Shown: positions 56,501 to 62,500 of the stretch, in pieces
Layout of the letters: the number at the start of each line of letters is the position of its first letter
Numbering within the stretch: the first letter of the stretch is position 1
NCBI GenBank assembly: GCA_946894095.1
Contig: OX335641.1
Coordinates: forward strand, 15,580,501 to 15,644,500
Origin: Incurvaria masculella
Lineage: Eukaryota; Arthropoda; Insecta; Lepidoptera; Incurvariidae
Reading direction: 5' to 3'
Length of the DNA: 64,000 nucleotides
Notes under the pieces: generated by a model
What the model was told of the DNA's origin: nothing
The model's input: the letters and a program-made list of their open reading frames with translations, nothing else
The model's database searches: none
Program-made: the position numbers and the translations under genes

Positions 56501-59500
56501 TGGGGGTGCTGCGGCGCGCGTCGGTCGCTCCGGCGCTAAATCGCGCCCCACGGGGTGCACTCGACCACAAACTTTCGCAACACGGTCGCGGTACGATGGG
56601 AGCACAGTACAGCACGGCGTAATAGCAGATTTGGAGACTCGCTGATGTTCTTTTCGATATTTTCCGTCGGGAGAGCACGGCTCGAACCACTCAGGATGCA
56701 GGTTGATGGATATCTCATTTTTGAAAGGTAGATTGGAAGAAAAATGGAAGGGAATATATGGGGGTAGGTAGCAAATTATGAAATACCGCGAAATTTAAAT
56801 CTAATTGATCGCAAGATCAACCAGTAAGAAAGGCCCTTTAATGTGAGGATTAAGCTAATAAGTACTTGGTGGAAGAAATCACATCATAGTCGGCTTAAGC
56901 CAGTAAGGTCGACTCTTTTTCTTCTTTTTTCAAGAGTGGTAAAACTGAGTGCTTCAAAACTTATTTCTCAAGGCTGTTACCATTTTGGTAGCCTGTCTTT
57001 GCACTCTCTCCAGGAAGTCAATGTCTTTCCTGAAGTACGGACTCCAAATCTGGAAAGAGTACTGTAGGAGGGTACAGTCATACGTTTTGTTGAGCCTGAG
57101 AAACAGTTCTGCAACGCCTTCCATTTCAAGTAGAGAATTGAGTTCGTTAAATATTGTTTTTAAAGTTTCGTTGTTTTTCGTGTGTGTCATGCTATAAATA
57201 AATTTTAAAATTAATGTATTCATGTAATTTGTGAATGTGATTTATAAGATGTGGTAAATCAGATGTGGTAAGCAAAATATGAGCACTCAAAGTACGAAAG
57301 CTGGCAAATAAATATTTAAAAGCCAAATTGTCCATTGCATTTAAATAAAATAATAGTGATCGAGTTGTATTGGACTAAATATCACGAGAAGCGCTCACCG
57401 AGACGAAAGACATAAAAATTAAGTACATAGTATTGATTAAAACAATAAAAAAAAACCGAACAAGTGCGAGTCGGGCTCGCACACGAAGGGTCCGTACCAT
57501 CATACAAGATGTAACGCAAAAAAATCAAGTTTTTGTATGGGACCCCCCTTTAATTATTACTAAATTTTTATTTTACCAATTTGTTGGTATAGCGGCAAAA
57601 TAAATACACACTATATGTGAAAATTTCAGCTGCCTACCTATTACGGTTCATGAGATACAGCCCTGTGACAGACGGACGGACGGACGGACGGACGGACGGA
57701 CGGACGGGCGGACGGACGGACGGACGGGCGGACGGACGGACGGACAGACGGATGGACGGACGGACGGACAGCGGAAGCTTAGTAATAGGGTTCCGTTTTC
57801 ACCCTTTGGGTACGGAACCCTAATAAACAACAGTAGACAAAATGGACCCTTTGCAGCAAATGCTATAGATAATAATAATATGTATATAGCGCTGATATTA
57901 TGGTGGGCCCGGGTGGTGATATTAATAACCAGAGAAAGGTAGGCATACACACATGAGGACACAGCAATGAACAAATAAAATTATACGAAAAGAAGGGCAG
58001 ACAAAAATAAATTGCCGCAAGTAGGGTAGATATGCTACTTTTCGGCCAGTTAGCGGAGTTGTAAGATTTGAAATTCAAAAAACCATGAAAAATGTTGCCT
58101 ACAATGATTGATTATTTTATATTTAGGACCTGTATTCTATCTAGATTCTATAAAAAAATATGTTGTACTCTATTAACATAATTATATTTTTAAAAAAAAG
58201 TTTGAATCAAAAATGGCAATTTTACCACTTATCGGCCATCTTAATTTAGTATACGGCCGCCCGTCGGCCAGATATCGGCCGCTAAATTATTAGGCGATTT
58301 ATTGTAGGACAGATAATTTACTGCGTCGAAACGAAATTTGATTCTATTTTACAGGGTGTTTATTTTGGGCCGTACTTATATTAGGCAACTAAAGAGAGAT
58401 GATTTCTTAAGTTTTTCTAAAATATATTCAACATTCAAAGCCACTAATTCAAATTTATTCCATTTTGATTATTACCTTTTGTAAACAATTTTTGCGCTTG
58501 TTTCGTTTTGCTGCTTTAATTTTATTAGTTTCTTCTATTATTTAAATTTTTTCCAGTTTTAGTTACCTTATTCCCTCTATCTTCTCTGACTTTTATTGGT
58601 CCTTTTCGGATTGATTTTTTCTCTATTCAGCAGATGAAATAGATGATGTCATTATTTTTTTAAGTGTGCCAGAACTTTATTTTTCTTTATAAATGTGATC
58701 AGGAAACATTATATGCTTTCTATAATTCCGATTTTTGCCTCTTGGAGGGGTTTAATAGTCTCAGTATTATTATTGAATGAATGAATGAATAAATTCTTTA
58801 TTGTCCATAAACAAAAATACAATTAATTACAGAGAAAACGTACAGCAAAACAACAATATTGCACAAAGGCGGACTTATTATTATTAGATAATGAAACTTT
58901 TTAAAATCTTACGGTCTGAGAATTAATCAGTTTAGAAGCGATTGAAGAAGGACTTGCATGGCCAGTAATATGCTGTGTGAAAGTAGATGCGGGTGTGAGA
59001 TCGTAAGTCAGCGCTGATGGTGCAGGTTGGTAAATAGCGGGATTGTGCGGTGCTGAAGATTCTGGTGTAAGGACTGCAGACTGGGAATTAATCAGTTTTT
59101 GAGCGATTCTAAGACCACTAGCTGAAGCGGCGATGGTCTTCAAGTGCATGTAATTTGATTTGGAAGATTTGGGGGTGAGAGCGTAAGTCAATTCTGAAGG
59201 TGCAGGCTTGTAAGCAGGCAGATTGTGTGGTGCTGACAATTTTGGTTTTGGGATTGCAGGCTGAAAATTAATCAGTTTCGAAGCGATTGTAGGATTAGGT
59301 GGTGCTGAGAACTCGGGCCTATCGGGGATTGCACACTCGTAATAAATCGGTTTCGGAGCGAAATCGGTTTCGGTTTTGGTGTGAAAAAACGCATGGCCTG
59401 CAGGCATGGTTTTCGCAGGCCCCCTGAATGTTCGAAAACCCATGGGCGTCGTCGGGCACCTTTACGTCCAGGCGGTCGCCATATGCCGCACTTAAGATAA

Positions 59501-62500
59501 AAAAAATTATTGTAGGAGCACTAGCTGGAGCAGTGATGTCTTTAACTATATGCAACGTAGATACGGTGGGTTCAGAATTCAGTATAGATGGTTCAGATTG
59601 GTAAGTGTCCGTATTGCTTGGTTCAAAAGGTTCTGATTCAGTCAATAGCTGCCTACACCATATTAAGACCGTGTCAGTATGTGTGTAAATTATTGCTGGC
59701 ATCCAGGTGAAGTTTGTTGCTTGGCACCGACGCCTGATGGTCTTGAAAAGTATGCTGTCCGACGCGGAATCTAAGTATTCTTGAGTGGGTCCTGTCAAGT
59801 TTGTTGAATTAATTTGGTTTATAGTTGATATATCGACTTCTTTTAATGATTGCTTTACTTTTTTAAATTCTGCACCAATCAGAAGTGGATGCCAAATATT
59901 CTACCCAATAAAGCGCAAAAGGTATGACATAGTTGGATCAGAATGGATCGAATTCCTTCGCATATATTCTCACATCTTACGTCGGTTACCCCCCTGAACG
60001 ATATATTGGAAAATTTCAGGTAGGAAGCACCCAAAATCGTATGAATAGATGTAGGTATTTAGGGAGCAAAAAAAGTATTCAGTGATCGTACCATATGGTC
60101 TCTGTCTACCCCTCTAGGGATACGGCGTGATGATATTTATGGATGATTACGATTTAAACAGAACATGGATAGACATGCAGCATTAAAATAAAATGTGATT
60201 GTAAAGTGGCTTGTTTTCATATTTTTTGTTTAATTAACACATGAATAAAAGCGCTAAGCAAAAAACACCGGCCGAAAATTGCACGATAGCAGTTAGTTTT
60301 TGGCCATGGAATGTTGATACAAAAATAAAAGGTGGCCGATAATTACGAATACCAAGCAGCTAACGGCCACCATCATTTCCATACAATATGTAACGGCCGG
60401 TAATTAAACAAGACTGTCAGATTCCGGCCACAAATTTTTGCAATCATTATATTTTAATCAATTTGTCCACTTTTCGGTGGCCGTAAACTAAATAGCAAGT
60501 TCAATTCATTAAATACATTCCCTATAAAATTTCGAATAATACAAAAAAAGTCTAAATACGTTAATTTCTTAACAAATAGTGTGACGAACAAACGCCTAGC
60601 TACCGGCCGGTCGGCCGAAAACTAAATTATTTAAGTTTATTCGTGCCAGTTCGCGGCCACCACTTTTTTCGGTCAAAACACCCAAAAATATCACTTTTTT
60701 CTTGGTCAATGCCCTTTTCCATCATAAAATGTTATTATAATATCAAGGTTTTAAGAGAAAAAACCAAATAATTACGAAAAACTTGCGATCGAAGTGGTCC
60801 ATGCGTTTTGTTTTTTCCTTACCCGATGGACCTGTTTCACTCACTGCGGCCGCAGGGTCGCAGAAAAAAAATTCTTAGGGATAAACCGTTCCACCTGCTT
60901 CTACGATTTTGACACAACAGATTGGTTGAATTGTTAGGTACCAATGTCCGTACGTCTGTGTTAGTTAGCTTTTGTATGTTCCTTATTCCATCGCATTTAT
61001 GATGGCGTGGCCGATAAGTGGCAGTGGCCGAAAAGTAGCATATCTACCCTACCTACCTATTAACTCGGGCGAGTCGCGATCGGATGGAGGAAGGCTGAGC
61101 GAATATAGAGAAGGGCTTACGCGGACCAGGGCGTGTATTCTTGGCATTCAGTCATTGCGGATTCAGTAGAGTTAACAGTAATGTCAAAATAAATTATTCT
61201 TCTGTTAACTCTACTGAATCCGCAATGACTGAATGCCAAGAATACACGTCCAGAAGTACTGAAGTGAGTACAACTAACCAACTTTCACTTGCACACACAG
61301 ATAGCAAAATTTTCACATGACGAAATTGTCTGCACGATAGTAATAGGTACTAGTTAGTCGCGCGTGCGACGGGTATCAGTTTTACTATGAATCACTGGCG
61401 GTTACGCTCCGGTATTCTGCGCAGGTGGGCTTGGCGCTTGCGAAGCACTGTGGGCCGGTGCTGGGAACAAAGGCGAAGCTGCTCCATTTGGTGGGCCACT
61501 CGCTCGGCGCGCAATTGGTAGGCTACGCCGGGCGAGGGTTCCAGGACAAATACAATACCACTATCTACAGGTAGGTAACCTCGCTCTGCAGATCCATCGG
61601 ATCTGGACAATGTTGCTCTTAACCACACTTCAAGCATACTTTGACGATTTCCCTTATTATTTTCACTACCGGATCTGGACAATGTTGCTCTTACCCACAC
61701 TTCAAGCATACTTTGACGATTTCCCTTATTATTTTCACTACCGGATCTGGACAATGTTGCTTTTAACCACACTTTAAGCATACTTTGTCGATTTCCCTTA
61801 TTTTTTTCACTACCGGATCTGGACAATGTTGCTCTTAACCACACTTCAAGCATACTTTGTCGATTTCCCTTATTTTTTTCACTACCGGATCTGGACAATG
61901 TTGCTCTTAACCACACTTCAAGCATACTTTATCGATTTCCCTTATTTTTGATTGTGGTGTTTTGCTTCAAATATTATTTTTTTTTGTAACTGGACATGGA
62001 TGGCCAAACTGACCGTCAGATAATAGCCGAACACACCAAATGGGAACTACTTACGTGCCTGGCCAGGATCTTCCCTATATTGCTTGGCTTCATTGAACTG
62101 GGTGGAAAAACTGGTCAGTTTTCATTGTCGCTTCGAGCATCGTTCATTCAATGCGATGATACCAACCCGGGCGGGATTAACCCTACCACCTAGTTCAAGA
62201 AGGAAACCTACAGTTTGACTTGGAATCCGAACCACGGTCGAACCATCGAAACTGACAATGTCGCCCATGTAAATTTTCTTTATTTATACTGAAGGTCCCC
62301 AAAATAATTGCAAATTGCACCCTAAAAAACTGTTGTGGCGATGTCAAATGCCGTTGTGAATGCAACTAATCAAATCAAATCGAATTCCCGTATGCCATGT
62401 ATGTACAGGGCAACAATTGAAAAAAAAATTTATCAGAAATAAGATGGCCCGGCCCGGCTTTGCAGGGGCTTTCACCCCTTTCGTTACGTGCGTAACGAAA

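Larger units (their letters stand above)
50264..56823 (-). mobile_element. Complete BEL/Pao LTR retrotransposon
   Basis: 6,560 bp with two 448-bp LTRs (50264-50711, 56376-56823) that by eye differ at one base near the right end. Termini are TGGT...ACCA, and 5-bp GTAAG duplications lie at 50259-50263 and 56824-56828. On the minus strand the primer site directly follows the 5' LTR (TGGTCCTTCAGCCGGATT, 56356-56373), matching the tRNA-Tyr 3' end I recall with one base missing. A polypurine tract (GGGGGGCGG) precedes the 3' LTR. It lies antisense in lipase B intron 5. Near-identical LTRs and an open polyprotein indicate a recent insertion. Confidence 0.95.
58021..61052. mobile_element. 3-kb TIR element with CGGCC sub-terminal motifs
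   Basis: A 28-bp perfect terminal inverted repeat (58021-58048 and 61025-61052; core GGGTAGATATGCTACTTTTC) with TA at both edges. Both sub-terminal regions are crowded with CGGCCG.TAA and ATCGGCC motifs (58225-58300; 60265-60680). No transposase recognised. It contains a LINE tail and a repetitive reading frame. Confidence 0.75.

Noticed and set aside
61392..61925. 177-codon reverse frame of 24-residue repeats
   Set aside because: 72-bp minisatellite effect; it overlaps lipase B exon 6 on the opposite strand and has no homology.
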